This document shows positions 52,200 through 64,000 of a DNA stretch of 64,000 nt, one piece after another. Below the pieces are notes generated by a model that worked only from the letters and a program-made list of their open reading frames with translations, was not told where the DNA came from and did not search any database. Source of the stretch: Cristatella mucedo (Eukaryota; Bryozoa; Phylactolaemata; Cristatellidae); assembly GCA_009760855.2 (NCBI GenBank), contig WPIO01000029.1, positions 4,308,001 through 4,372,000 on the forward strand, read 5' to 3'. The translations under genes and the position numbers were made by a program. Numbering within the stretch: position 1 is the stretch's first letter; every line of letters starts with the position of its first letter.

Positions 52200-53985
52200 C
52201 CACATAAAATACCTTGCCGTGTATGAAACTCCACTAGCATGCAACTCTACCAGAGTTAAACACCCGTCTGCAGTTAAATTAGCAGCGATAGTTGAGATGA
52301 GTTTCAGCCCAATGCCGGGCGTACAGAAGAAATGATATTTTGAAATTCTGCTATTTAACTGCTAGCCATACCCGGCGAAAAACTAGCCTTCTACTAAACC
52401 ACCCTTACTTTTGGAACAAGCGTTGCCAAGAAAGTGCTCACACACTCATCTTGCTCATTTTCACAGCCCCTGAAAGAACGTACCCGTAAATGGCATGGGA
52501 TCGTGACTGGGCTCTCCTTTATAAAGAGCTTGCTTAAAAAGAAGTGAATGCTTCAGAGGGCAGTCTCACTTTGACATGCCGCATAAGCCAGTGAATCGTA
52601 CTTACCAAATTCATCAGTGTTCTCATTATGGCTGAATCGGTGCTATCTTTTGGCGTACAAGGACTCACAAACCTGGGATCAAGGAGCCCTCTTCTTTCCA
52701 TTTATACCAGCTGCGCCCCCTCTTTGAAGTGAGTTCGCAAGACAGATGTCAGCGGTCTCACGTCTGGAGTCAGGATAGACATGCCAAAGTCCGAAGTACG
52801 CAAGAAGGAACTCCACTAACGTTAGCTGCCTGGGGTGAGGTGGTAAAGTGGGTAGTGAAAATATCCATTCAAGTGTGGTGCCTGGGCTGAAGAAACTCTC
52901 CGGAAGTGCTTACAGCTGCTGCCGTCTGTCTCCCTGTCGGAAGTGCAAGTGCTTAGTGCCAGTGAAATATGAAGAGCATTGAAACTGAAATCCTTGCTCT
53001 AATGAAGTTCTGGCTATTGCCTGCGCTCCCAGCGGTCATCCTTTGTGAAAAGCCGCAGTTATTGTTAACTGTGCCTTGCCATATGCCCAGTTGCTGGCAT
53101 GCAACGCTAACGTGGCAGACACCTCTCTGGCCTCCCCCTGCTCCCGTCTACTCGTTCTCAGCAGAATAAAAGTTATTCCCTCCCTTTCCCTCCCGGTGCC
53201 TACCAGTACCCACTATGCTACGCCAGACGCTCGCCACATTTGATGGAACCTTAAAATGCTGCCGTCACCTTCACATGGCACTGCCTACAGCTCGGCGATT
53301 GTGATTGTATCTATGCCCAGGGTCAGCAAGGTTCTGTTTGGTGACACGGCACATTCAGCCTTTCACAAGACTCCATCCAATGTCAATCTAACGCATGAGC
53401 CATCTTCCTCAGCCGAGTAGCATCACACACGGGACCGTTCAGCACGGGCTCACTCACAAATTGGGCAGAGCAAGTACTAGCTCTGCCACCACTGCTGCTG
53501 TCATTGTCTGCACACGGTTCTGCCTTCATCTCGACGATTGTGATTATGTCTATGCCCGAGGTCAGCATTGTACTTTGCACAGTATGACCTGCAAGCCTTT
53601 CAGTGACCATTACCTTCCCAAATTGAATCCAATAATAAAGACTAGGCCCTTCAACAGCCAGTGACATGAGGCCAGTGCTGATCTTGACTATTCAGACCAT
53701 GCAAGCAAGTTGTTATGGCATCAGTTAGAAGCCTGAGCAAGCTACCGGCATATTAAAACAGTGCAAGTAATGGCACTCGGTCAACTCCGGGTAGGGTTGA
53801 GTTCAATCAGAACAGCACAAAACTTGCTGCCGGACCTCCAGGCATGGAAAGACTTATTTGAATAATCTCTTGCTCGAATGCAGGGATTTCATTTTCCAGC
53901 ATTTGTATACATGTATATGTGTGTGTGTGTGTGTGAGTATGTGAAGATTTATTGAAATGTTTAACTTGCAATATATACATTAGCC
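52200..53985. other. No gene recognised; local direct repeat
   Basis: Two related stretches at about 53295-53340 and 53528-53575 share cgattgtgattgtatctatgcc-like sequence and gtcagca. A short (TG)n lies at about 53918-53935. Nothing else is supported. Confidence 0.4.
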
Positions 53986-56650
53986 GGCAGTGCCCTACCA
54001 CGCCGGGTTCGCTAGTGCGACCGGACCTCCAGGTTCAGAAACAGGGACCACATCATGATCTTAAAGGGCCTCACCACTGCCGACCGATAGCCAGTGACCA
54101 TGAAGGACCTGCCAATGGATGCATACTCATGTCTTGCTCTTCACAGTCACCATCAGAGCATTCTCGTTGCCACCGAACAGCATCGTCACATCAACGATTC
54201 GCATATCGCTACAGTCGTCTATCACAAGGTCCAGCTTAAGAGCCGGATCACCGGCAAGGGGCAGGCACGGCCGGCCGACATGCAATTGACTGAGGTGGCC
54301 AAAAGAGGTCCAACTAGGTGACACAGAACCAGGTTGTGTCGGACGGTGATTACGGGCCAGGTTGTGTCGGACCGTGATCGCATGCAGTATCTGCCGGCAG
54401 TGGCTCAGCTCGTTGCAAACTATCTCGGCCTCCGTGAGGCAAAGGCAACAGCCAATAACGGTCCCGGAGGATGCCTGACTCCTAGCAGCAGCCACTGAAT
54501 ACACCTCCAGGCAAGTTTGGTACATGAACCGCCTAGCCGGCTGACGGCCTTGACCAATAATCAGGACGTGATGAATCTGGGTGGTGAATCTGTCTGTGGC
54601 CAGGTAGTGGCTGATCCTCTTCTGTGCAGTCTGGGCTGTCAAAGATCTGCCCTCCACGAGCCTGGCGAACGCCTGAAATTTCTCGATAACCACTCACGGG
54701 ACGAGCCAGTGCTTGATTCTGTCAGGGTCAGTGAACACTGCCAGCACGTCAGGACCAGCCAGCCAGAGGCTGGAGGAGAGTCGCTCGAGGCACTCACTGG
54801 CATCCGACCACAGCAAGATTGGGCCGGTGGCCCGGTGGCCAGGGCCGAAGGCAGCTCAGCTTAGGCACTGCAAACACTCCTCGTTGGACAACTGCCTGCC
54901 ATCTAAGCTGGCAACAGGCTCTATCGACTCGGTAGCAGACGAACAAGTCGGGCGAGCACAGCGCACGACATGCTTGTGCAGGCAGTAGGATTGAGGCGTT
55001 CTCCCCCAAAAGGATAGAGCCAAGGCCTCCAGCAGTGTGATGATCGAACAGGAAATTCGCCGACACAAAGTCCAGCAGACAGCAGGCGAAGCTCAATCAG
55101 AGCCTTTTCGGCTGTCTGAAGGGCATTTCAGGCACCAGCTGTGCTTGATAAAGGCACCGAGCCGTGGCAGCAGGAAAGTGTGCACAACAGATGACTGAAG
55201 ATGCCCGGCTCCATCGCCAGATAGGTGGCTGCCGGCGCCGGCAGTCGTATGAAACGCCACCGGGGTCTTGTCGCCTACCCGAAGCTCCAGGAGCAAGCTG
55301 GCTTAAAGGCGCTCCATGAGCCTTCAAACTCTCATCCACTCCAGCCTGCCGAAGCATACCGAGCAGGAAGACATGTAGGATGCTGCCGAAGGTATTCTAT
55401 GGGTCGAGGAAGACCAAGTATACCACACCAGCACCCAGCCGATCTCTCGCCTTGTCGAAAGCGGTCACCACGAGGGGTGGCTGCTCAAGGCAGCCCTCTA
55501 CACCCGGAACAAACCCATTTTGCTGCTGTGATAGCAGCCGAGAGCCACTTGCGAACTTGCAAGGCCTCGCGGGCAGGTTTCCAGAAAGCAGGCTGGATAG
55601 CATGGTCAGAGCGTAATGGGGTTGAAATTACCCTGCATGCTTGGGTCACCCTTCTTGGGGATGTGGATCTTGAGAACCATTTTCTACGGGCAAGAGACAT
55701 GCCCAAAATTTAGGCAGCCACTAAGGATGCACACAATGAGACTGCACCCAATGGTCGACTAAGCACAAATGACCGTATTCCAGGCGATAGTGGAGGCATC
55801 AGACTAGACTGCTAAGCCAGGTGAGAAGGTATGGTCAGTGTAAGTCCAGTGTGCAGACGGTCATTGTCAGCATATGCCTCATGACATGGCTTTTGACTCG
55901 GCCTCCCATTGGGAGCAGCAGACAACTAGGTCACTGGTAAAGTACATCAGCTCTAGCAGTAGGATCTTGCTTATGGCCTTGGTGTGGATTGGACACAGAG
56001 AGGCTTTGCAGATGTGAGGCTCACCTCGAGTTCCATGACCGCAGACCGCCGGATACAGAGCCATTCGGTTGACAAGGCAGAGGCTAGGGACGAGCAAGGC
56101 TAGCATAATGCCCTCGCTAGCGATCCTTGGCCGAGCCTCGGGCAAACGGCAGCCAGTCCTTCCTAAGGAAAGGACAGAGGCCACGATGCCAAGCCAGTCG
56201 TTCGCTGGCACGATGCCTTGTATACGGATATCCATAGCTCGACGAACTCACCAGGCAAAGGTGGAGCGTTCGAGGGAACAGATTACAGGTGTCCCATAGG
56301 CTGAGGTACAGATATAACGGTGAGGCAGAGGGCGATTGCACCACGGTAGGGTCAGGAGTCGCAGATGGGGTTGAAGGTAGAGCAATGCATGAAGCTGTCA
56401 TCGACGGCCATCCAAGACCCGCTCATGTACGTCGGTTAATTGAACTTGTGCCTTTGGTTCGGCTTGCACAATTCTAAATTAATTAAGTAGGAAGCATACA
56501 TCCTGTTGGCATCGGCAGCTTTCTTAGCCAAAGCAGAGGTCGCCCTGTGAGCTGCACGGCTGTTGCCGCTTGGCTTAGGGGCAGCAGAAGCTGGTCGAGT
56601 TGCCTAGCTTTTGCAGCCAAGACAGGGGCTGTATCAGAGAAGTGACCCTT
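53985..56650 (-). mobile_element. R2/NeSL-like LINE remnant, minus strand
   Basis: On the minus strand, RT pieces occur at about 55360-55600 (QQNGFVPGVEGCLEQPPLVV, TAFDKARDRLGAGVVYLVFL). The C-terminal endonuclease-like region follows at 54127-54320 (LDLVIDDCSDMRIVDVTMLF). The PDxVV ... VVDVTxPFE pattern with QxGF-x-EGC in RT suggests the R2/NeSL group with a restriction-like endonuclease. Frames are badly broken. The 3' end reads TAATGTATAT. Confidence 0.65.
56402..56487 (+). repeat. Direct repeat, copy 1
   Basis: ggccatccaagacccgctca ... aattctaaattaattaag; copy 2 lies at 57402-57484. The pair flanks an L2-A fragment. Confidence 0.85.
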
Positions 56651-56679
56651 AGAGGTCCTCGGTTAGGGGAAAGCCTCTG

Positions 56680-57255
56680 AACCTATCTGGGCCTTTCATT
56701 AGACGACCACATCGACTCCACAGCCAGTTCTGCCTAGTTTCTGCTAATAGCATTGCTGAAATTCTGGATTGCTTAGACAGAATAGAAAAAGAAACCACAT
56801 CTAATTGGATCTATGCATTTGTCACAACGTATCTCGACTTCTGTAACTCACTGCTTTCTGGCCTATTGACCAGTACAGTGGGGGGGGGGTAAAGCGAACA
56901 AAAAACTCTGCGGCTGGGCATATCTGTCGTGAATGTTGCAGTTGCCACATCACACTCCTTCTCTCTGACCAGCACTGGCTCCCAGTCAAGCAATACATCA
57001 ACTTCAAGGCTCTATCAATTACTTTTAGGTCCCTTCATTCTTTGGCTCTAGCCTACCTATCAGATTTACTCCCCCACCAGGCTAAGCATCACACCACCGG
57101 CTTTTTTCAATCTAATCATTTATCAATACCTTGTCCGAACCTCAAATCCTTTGGAGACAGCTCCTTTACTTTGCATCCTTCCGCAGCCTGGACTTCTCTT
57201 CCTACTTGCGTCACAAAATTCTCTGACTTGGCCATGCCAAAAAAAAACTAAAAAC
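56680..57255 (+). mobile_element. L2-A LINE C-terminal fragment
   Basis: Degenerate frames correspond to the VIFQSDLSLDDHI through NSLPTCVT region, ending in a short A run at about 57250 instead of the usual 3' end. Confidence 0.82.
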
Positions 57256-57401
57256 GTAGTCGCAAGCTGCTTGCGAGAGGCACAGAAATTTTTTCATTGC
57301 AGACCCAAGTACAGCGTTAGCAGCACAAGTAAATTGCACTAGGCGTTGCGGTAAAACTAAGAGCTAGCCGGCCCACCTTCCCCGCGATGGAATCCGACTC
57401 G

Positions 57402-57484
57402 GCCATCCAAGACCCACTCGTGTACGTCGGTTAATTGAACTTGCGCCTTTGGTTAGGCTTGCGAAATTCTAAATTAATTAAGGA
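57402..57484 (+). repeat. Direct repeat, copy 2
   Basis: About 90 percent similar by eye to 56402-56487. Confidence 0.85.
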
Positions 57485-57601
57485 GGAAGCATAGCTGTTC
57501 ATTCCGATTATAATGAAACTAAGAATGCAAAGAAATGATATCACACGGAGTTCGCTGTAGCCACGGTTAGAACAAAAAGTCGACTAGTCGCTGCGTCGAA
57601 G

Positions 57602-58201
57602 ATGGTAAACAGTAAGCAGCCATACCATTCCGTTTCCATTGCGTTACAATTACGTCCCACAGCCTTTTATGCTTTGTATACGGTGTGCAGATCTGGGAAA
57701 TTATATCTGTACCAAGTCAGCATAATTTGCAAAGCTGAACAAGGGTACTGCAAAATTGTAGCACTTCCCGAAGCTGGCCATATGGGCGTGTCATCGCCGT
57801 CACGTGGTTCCGCCCCCCCAGCCGACGTTCCGTCTGCCCAACTAGCTCGCTCCTTGCCGGCACGTGACGCGTTTCTCACCGCGAAATTGGCTTTTCGCCT
57901 GCGCATCGGCCTGTGCGCACCCTATCCACTCTCTTCTCTCTTTACACCGCGCGCTCCGGAGCAGCACGCACTACGGCTGCTATCAGTATGCAAGCTCGCT
58001 CGCTTATGTTGCCTGTATGCGATACAATACAGTCATTGTCGACCATGCAACAACTCGCTTGTAGGGGGCTTTGCTCTTCGTCGCGCGCCCACGAGCCCCT
58101 ACAGCCCCTTTACCCCGGTAAAAACCCTTCTAAGCCGATTTGTCTTGAAACGCATACGGTGCCTAAGGTTTTTCTTTCAAATTTGGCAGGGTGTCGCTTA
58201 A
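57602..58201 (+). other. GC-rich, CpG-containing patch with a 199-codon frame
   Basis: The frame (MVNSKQPYHSVSIALQLRPT at its start) has no recognisable domain. Its middle is unusually GC-rich for this window (cacgtgacgcg, cctgcgcatcggcc). It could be a promoter-like or transposon-terminal region rather than a protein; I would not call it a gene. Confidence 0.25.
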
Positions 58202-58204
58202 CGA

Positions 58205-59200
58205 CCGTTTTTATTGCCTTGGCCATTTGCAATGGACTGCAACGAATTCAGATCAGGCGTACATCCGCCGGGCCGTGATAGCCCTTCAGGTAATAAGATC
58301 GTTCTTCACGATCGAGGTAGCGGGTTAGAATTCAGTAGAGGGCGATTCTTTATTGCCAACTGCAAGCGACGGGGATAGCCATTAACGCTCTTCTACCACT
58401 ATACCATCATGGTTGTTGTGTAAATACTCACTGTGTTGTTTGATATAGAAGTTATTATAAGAAGTCCATAAAGTTTGAGATTTTTGTTCAGAACTGCATT
58501 TCTGCATAAGTTAACTGCTTCATTCAATGTAAAAAGAGAATAAACTCAATAATTTGCATTTCTAAATTCGAATTGAAACGCATATGGCATAATTAATATT
58601 TGATTCATAAAATACAAATAAAAAAGTAGAATTTATTCTGAATGACATACGTAGTAACACTACTTATTATTGCATAGGAATTTTTCTTTCTAAAGTTTAA
58701 ATTCATATAAATATCTTTGACAAACTCTTGTAATTATCATGAATATTAAATAATATGAAACAATAGGCTTGCTATATGTGGTTGGAGCAATTCCATTTAA
58801 GAAAACCATTTTGCTAAATTATCAATGCTGCAGTGTTTTTTGTTGTTTCAGTGGTCACTGTTTTGCAATGCCCACCACCAGAATTACAAATGATGGAACT
58901 AACAAGACATCCTTCTCAAGCTGACTGATTGTACTGCCAGCCTCTAACCTTAGCAAAACTATGAAGTTACCCTTATTGCGAAAGACTTTGTCAATCTTAT
59001 CTATCATCACAAAGAGCAGAACGCGGTGTTGAAAAAGTGCTGAGGTAACAGTGCAGCAATTTCTCGACGCTTGGGAGAAAGCCGGTATCCGAACTTCCTA
59101 CCCAAATGATATAGTTTAACGTGTTCGGAAAATCCACAACGAACGGTAAGGGCAGAAGAAGTCCGGGAAACGCGAAAAGATTACTTAAATAAAAAATAGG
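58205..59200. other. No gene recognised
   Basis: AT-rich sequence. A SINE-like patch with cacgatcgaggtagcgggtt and agaattc lies near 58300-58340. Confidence 0.35.
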
Positions 59201-59794
59201 TGACATTCTTGAAAGTTTGCACCGAATTTAATAACGCTGACCAGAATGCACAAGCACTGATCAAGATCCAAAGGATTGGGCCTTTTTGATTGCCAGCGCG
59301 GCTGCAGAAAGAGTTACATGGCAAGAGTTGATAAAATTATGAAGCGGAAAGTGAAATAAAAGGAAAGTAAGAGAGAAAGGAGGAAGCTCGTCGTACAAAA
59401 TCAAAAAACGACATTGATGCTCTAACCAGCAAGTTTTATTTATCGTTGAGCAGTAGCACTGAGACACGTGATAACTATCCAGCTAGTGTGGATGAGCCAG
59501 TTGTTTGCAAAAGCTTAAAAGAGCAACCATCTTCATTTAAACCAAGTAAAAGCACTTTTATCATAAAACATGTGTCGGAAAGTTTTGGGTCAAATTAACT
59601 TAACAGGCAGAGAAGCTTCTCATCTGCTGGGTGCTACAGCTGACGTTCATGGCCATTACATAAAGGAGTTGCCACTCCGTCGCAGCTCTATTCGTTGGGC
59701 CAGCATTCCATATCGGGAGGAGCTGGCAGTAGACCTGAGAAATAAATGCACTCCCAGTTCAGCGTTAGTTGTTCACTGGGACAGAAAGTTGTTA

Positions 59795-59877
59795 TAATAA
59801 TAATAATAATGCACTTGATAAAGCGCCCTCAGAGAACTCAATCTCTTCCTAGGCACTTTACATTTGCTGCAAAGGGT
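59795..59877 (-). mobile_element. L2-A LINE, 3' tail inserted in the transposase
   Basis: An (ATA)n tail plus gcacttgataaagcgccctc and agagaactcaatctcttcct. The transposase frame stops at HWDRKLL and resumes at LDITGKEK exactly across this 83-bp insert. Confidence 0.92.
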
Positions 59878-60229
59878 TGCTTGATATCACTGGGAAAGAG
59901 AAGGTTTATAGACCTCCTGTTGTTGTAACCGGTTTTAAAACAGAACAGCTACTTGGCGCTCCAAACATTACTCCCGGAACCGGAGAAGCACAGGCAGCCA
60001 CTGTAGCACGATGTATCGATGATTGGAATGCTCGTGAAATTATAAGAGGTTTATGTTTGGACACAGCTGCCACCAACACGGGTGCATGCAGTAGGATACA
60101 AAAACCTCTCGACCGTGAAATTTTACACCTAGCATGTAGGCAGCACGTCGTGGAATTTGTAGCTGAGAAGGTCTTTGCTGCAATTAGAATAGCTAGTTCC
60201 ACAGGTCCAGGTATTCTATAATTTCAAAG

Positions 60230-60335
60230 ATTCCAAGAGCAGTGTAATCTGATCGATCAAAGCTTAACGACCACATAGTCTCTTTGGCTTTGTGGAGTTA
60301 CAGCCGGAGATACATTACATTGCTTGCATTAAAGC
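60230..60335 (+). mobile_element. LINE-B, 3' tail
   Basis: aaagcttaacgaccacatag, ttgtggagttacagccggag and atacattacatt match the ends at 19440-19520 and 63260-63320. Confidence 0.8.
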
Positions 60336-60767
60336 AGCTTCCAGAGAGCAGCATCAGATGTTGTTGAGACTACTGATTTTAAAACTTGGATAATTCCTTT
60401 TATTGAGGCAGGCGTTGAAATCTACCAACCCCGAGATTATTACAAACGAACTAGCAATCGTCATTCTAGGTGAAATTCCATGATGTGATGTTTATTTCAC
60501 AGCACCTGGAGCTTTGCATCAGGCACTTTCGATGGTCAGGATCCTTTATTCATTCAAATTGTCAATTTTAAGGTCTCGGTTCAAACTAAAAAGCAGCCGA
60601 AGAAATGGGAGTTCTTCAATTTCCCTTGTTTGCCTGTGACGTTTACGTTAATGCATGGTCGAAGGCCCCTCGTTCAGTTACTGTGCTTGCTAATGATTTT
60701 TGTTTGCTACATCAATTGCCTGAACAAAGGAGTCATGCCATTAGACATGCTACAACAGCCAGGTCCG

Positions 60768-63330
60768 CTCATTTCTTGACTGTCTGGAGAATCTTGGTTT
60801 GGCCCAACACGTTAATCATAGCACCCACGTCGGTGGCCACATTCTAGATCCCGTGATCACTAAGGATGTCCTCCCCACTGACTTTGTGGTGTGCCCACTG
60901 ACCCTCTCAGATCATTGTTCGGTCTCGTTTACTGTTCCTGCTCCCTCGTACGTGCAGGGCAATGTCGAATTTGCCTAACGACGTAACTTACAAAGCATTG
61001 ACATGGACAAGTTTTTGAAATCTGTTTGCGATGCAGGCCTTCTTAATCTGCATTCAGACTCGACCGGCAGCCTCGATACCCTCACTGATGCGATGAACAT
61101 GACACTCAGGAGTGCTCTTGACAAGCATGCTCCCGTTCGCTCTATCCGTGTTCAAAGTCGTCGAGATTGCTTTCAATTTACAAAAAAACTCCTTAAGATG
61201 CGCCGTGTTAAGCGCAGGCTGGAACGTCGTTTCAAGAAATCGGGGTCTGAGGCAGACCTAGTCAATTTTAAAGACTTCCTTCGAGTTTACACCCGAAAGC
61301 TTAAAAAAGTCAGGGCTTCTTTTTTCATTAGAAAACTAAATTCCTGCCAGTCGGACACTAAACAGATTTATAAGACAGTAAACCATTTACTGGCAAATGC
61401 TGTGAGGTCTGACTCCCCAGATATTAAGGGCTCAGCCGAAAGGTTTTCAGCCTTCTTTTCTGAAAAAATTGTGCACATTCGTGTCTCTATTAAGCCCCAT
61501 CCGACCAAAGCAATCGCCGTTCCTCAACCTGTGACCTTTCTTAAGAGGTTCTCTGATTTTTCTGCCTGTGATGTGGCTGCCTTAATAAGGTCTAGCAAAA
61601 AGAGCTCGTCTCCTGAAGACCCTATACCTTCATCTCTGTGGTCTTCACTTGCAGAACAACTTAGCCCTGCCATAACCAAGATTTTTAATGCTTCTTTGGG
61701 AAAAGAGGTCGTCCCCAAGTCCTTCAAATCGGCAATCGTTAGACCTATTCTTAAAAAGCCTGGATTAGACACAGAGGTCCTAGCAAACTATCGTCCAGTT
61801 TCCCTTCTTCCGTTCTTATCAAAGATTCTTGAAAAAATTGTTGCTAAGCAGCTAGTTGAACATATTGAAAATAATGGAATGTCAGAAACATTTCAATCAG
61901 GTTTCAAAAGGCAGCACTTTACTGAAACTGCTCTCCTCCGTGTTAACAATGACATTCTACGTGGCAACGACGACGGGAATGTCACTGCCCTAGCTCTGCT
62001 AGATCTGGCTGCTGCCTTCGACACCATTGATCACGAAGTTCTGCTTGAACGATTGAGAACAACGATCGGTCTGGCAGACGAAGCACTGGCGTGGTTTAAA
62101 TCATACTTGTCTGATCGTGTTCAATCCGTGTCGTGTGGGGGTCAGGTCTCAGACATGAGAAGGGTCACCTGTGGAGTCCCTCAAGGGTCTGTACTTGGTC
62201 CCTTGCTGTTCTCCATTTATACGCAACCTCTGGGGAAAGTGATTAAGGCCCATGGAATAGGATATCACTTCTATGCTGACGATACTCAGGTATATTTGTC
62301 ATTTGAACCGTCGGAATCTGCTGCAGCAACCGAGAAACTGAATGCTTGCCTTGCCGATATTTGATCGTGGATGTCGGAAAACTTCCTGAAATTAAATGAC
62401 GATAAAACCGAACTGCTTCTCAAAGGACACCCTAAGCGTGTTGCTGGATCAAAAGGCTTTGCTGTTCTAATAGGTGATGCTATTGTGCGACCTTCACCAC
62501 GTGCTCGTAATCTAGGTGTCGTGTTCGACAGCTGCCTCAATTTCAAAAGCTTCATTCAGAAGACTGCCTCTACAGCTAGCCATCACATCCGATCCCTATC
62601 CAAGATTAGAAGCTGTCTCCCACAGTGGCTTGTAATCAATTTAACTAGCTCTTTAGTTCTGTCTCGGCTTGATTATTGTAATTCCCTTTTGGCTGGGCTA
62701 CCAAAGAAAGCTATTATGCCACTACAGCAGACTTTGAATATGGCTGCAAGGCTGGTCTTCAATTCCCAGCGGTTTGAGAACGTGTCACCTCTGCTGAAAG
62801 AGCTAGGATGGTTGCCGGTTGAGCAAAGGATACAGAGCAAAGTTCTTACGCTGACCCACAAGGCCCGCCACGGCTTGGCTCCTTCGTACCTAGCTGAACT
62901 GCTGCATCAGTTTTAGCCTCTTCGCGCCCTCAGGTCCTGTGTGGACAATAAATTAGCTGTCCCATTCCTCCGCTTAAAGACAGTTGGCGACAGAAGCTTT
63001 AGCTCAGCAGGTCCTAGACTGTGGAACTCGCTTCCACAATTCTTACGCAACGACATCTACTCTCCAACTGCCGATTATGGCACATCTTTTTCAGCGGTCC
63101 TGAACTGCTACTTCTATGCTACTCACTACCTCAACTGCTCTCCTAACTCTGCTATGCTTCCCACTTTCTCTTTGTTGCGTGAGACGAAGTCTGCTGGCTA
63201 CCGAATGCGTACCGAAAGCCGCTTAGGTTGTGAGTGGGCTATACAAAACTCTCCTGCGTAATACCCACATGGTCTTTATGACTTTGTAGAGTTACTGACG
63301 GAGATACAGCTGCAGCTGCAGCTCTTTACC
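60768..63330 (+). mobile_element. LINE-B (L2/CR1-group), 5'-truncated
   Basis: It begins in the end of an APE-type endonuclease (ENLGLAQHVNHSTHVGGHIL, LSDHCSVSF). It continues through RT to the C-terminal region and a 3' end with gagttactgacggagatac. It splits the transposase at HAIRHATTA. Nucleotide sequence and 3' end differ from L2-A. Confidence 0.92.
61003..62916 (+). pseudogene. LINE-B reverse transcriptase, two stops
   Basis: In one frame: LEKIVAKQLVEHIENNGMSE, LALLDLAAAFDTIDHEVLLE, GVPQGSVLGPLLFSIYTQPL, the catalytic YHFYADDTQVYLSF, then SRLDYCNSLLAGLPKKAIMP and LGWLPVEQRI. A TGA at 62362-62364 (in LADI-stop-SWM) and a TAG at 62914-62916 interrupt an otherwise intact frame. Endonuclease is almost entirely missing. 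Confidence 0.92.
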
Positions 63331-63339
63331 ACCATCTGT

Positions 63340-63760
63340 GATATTTAAGAAAAATCACTAACGGCTTAGCTTCCTTTGATCCACAAATTGATTTCAGCGA
63401 AAAACATACAATGATCAGCATCATGCAAGGTGTACACACTGGATCAGATCATCCACCACAAAGACTTTACTCTAAATTTGTCAATGCTTCACAGCCACTT
63501 CTCGCATTTATAAACTCCACCGCCAGGAATTTCTTTGAGATCCTGCAGCTGAGTTATGCGTTTCTGAAGTTATCGCCAGAGAAGTGTAAAGAAAACGCTG
63601 ACTACGTTGATTCAGAACAAATCGTGTTGGCTCCAACCCATGCAGGATTACAACTCACTGTTAACAAAAAAGTCAAACACAGTACATCTTGCAGGATGTC
63701 CAGGAAATCGCCACAGATCGCTGACAATAAAAGAAATAAGGGAAACTAGTTGTTAGTTTG
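63340..63760 (+). pseudogene. Transposase remnant, C-terminal part
   Basis: The frame carries LYSKFVNASQPLLAFINSTA, RNFFEILQLSYAFLKLSPEK and NADYVDSEQIV, the expected end of the same ORF as 59200-60767. It lies directly beyond the LINE-B insertion, with intermediate parts lost. Confidence 0.6.
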
Positions 63761-63784
63761 CTAGAACAAATTTTAATTAAATCT

Positions 63785-63897
63785 AGGCTAAGTATCGGTC
63801 GAACAATTACCGATTTGAAAGACTTTGGAACAATCCCGTTATTCAGACAAGCATTAGGATTTTGACTTACGGCTTGACTAAGTTTGTCTGCCAGCAA
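63785..63897 (-). mobile_element. LINE-B RT scrap, minus strand
   Basis: The minus frame LADKLSQAVSQNPNACLNNG then IVPKSFKSVIVRPIL matches LAEQLSPAITKIFNAS ... VVPKSFKSAIVRPIL of the main LINE-B copy. Confidence 0.75.
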
Positions 63898-64000
63898 AGA
63901 ATGTAGTGGGCATGAGATTGGGTTACTCGGGAGACGAGCTCTTTCTCAAGACTTTATTCAGGTAGCCACTTCGTAAGCACAAGCGCTGCCTCTCGGCACG

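Larger units (their letters stand above)
59200..60767 (+). pseudogene. DNA-transposon transposase remnant, N-terminal and middle part
   Basis: Pieces in order: SHLLGATADVHGHYIKELPL with SALVVHWDRKLL (to 59793); after an insertion, LDITGKEKVYRPPVVVTGFK, EIIRGLCLDTAATNTGACSR and ILHLACRQHVVEFVAEKVFA; then YVNAWSKAPRSVTVLANDFC (60605-60720). This set of motifs (VHWDGKLL, CFDTTxxNTG, LACRHH, WFKAP) belongs to an ORF seen repeatedly in animal genomes, probably a transposase; I cannot name the superfamily with confidence. It is broken by stops and by three insertions. Confidence 0.65.

Noticed and set aside
55225-55713. 162-codon plus-strand frame
   Set aside because: It is antisense to the recognisable R2-like RT on the minus strand and has no motif of its own.

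Overview
This is a nuclear genomic window from an animal, almost certainly an invertebrate. Evidence: spliced genes with GT-AG introns, a CHK2-type protein kinase, a eukaryotic ribosomal protein (eL34), a dense load of L2/CR1-group LINEs, Ty3-like LTR elements, tRNA-derived SINEs and long dinucleotide microsatellites. The species cannot be named from the sequence. Well over half of the recognisable content is mobile DNA, mostly dead.

Host gene, minus strand, about 52.1 kb down to 14.88 kb. The 3' part is a CHK2-like Ser/Thr kinase split over at least nine exons: linker plus start of P-loop 27606-27816, P-loop and VAIK 27215-27302, helix C 19778-19848, HRD 18451-18489, 18080-18130, DFG to APE 17067-17230, 15475-15590, 15155-15312, and a basic tail 14882-14908. 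Exon phases match at every junction that can be tested, except around one apparently missing exon before helix C and one or more between helix C and HRD. Upstream on the same strand lie a membrane-helix exon (30427-30510) and phase-compatible, cysteine-rich, N-glycosylation-sequon-rich exons (47.3-47.4, 44.3-44.6, 36.3-36.5 and 52.0-52.1 kb). I infer, without proof, that these may make one receptor-like gene with an intracellular CHK2-type kinase. The alternative is a conventional CHK2 with a diverged FHA region.

Left end (1.66-2.99 kb): a broken, partly inverted paralogue of the membrane-helix/linker part of the same gene.

Mobile DNA by region: L2-A LINE fragments throughout (best copy 41.8-44.16 kb); a deleted Ty3/gypsy element 4.55-8.14 kb and a nested piece of its LTR at 24.6 kb; a young chimeric LTR element 38434-41693 with 295-bp LTRs and a 5-bp target duplication, which carries an inverted pol segment, a full-length intronless eL34 copy and a gag; an R2/NeSL-like LINE remnant 54.0-56.65 kb; a DNA-transposon transposase remnant 59.2-63.75 kb split by a second LINE family (LINE-B, 60.77-63.33 kb). 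SINEs at about 49.1 and 51.7 kb share their 3' tail with L2-A, which suggests a LINE/SINE partnership.
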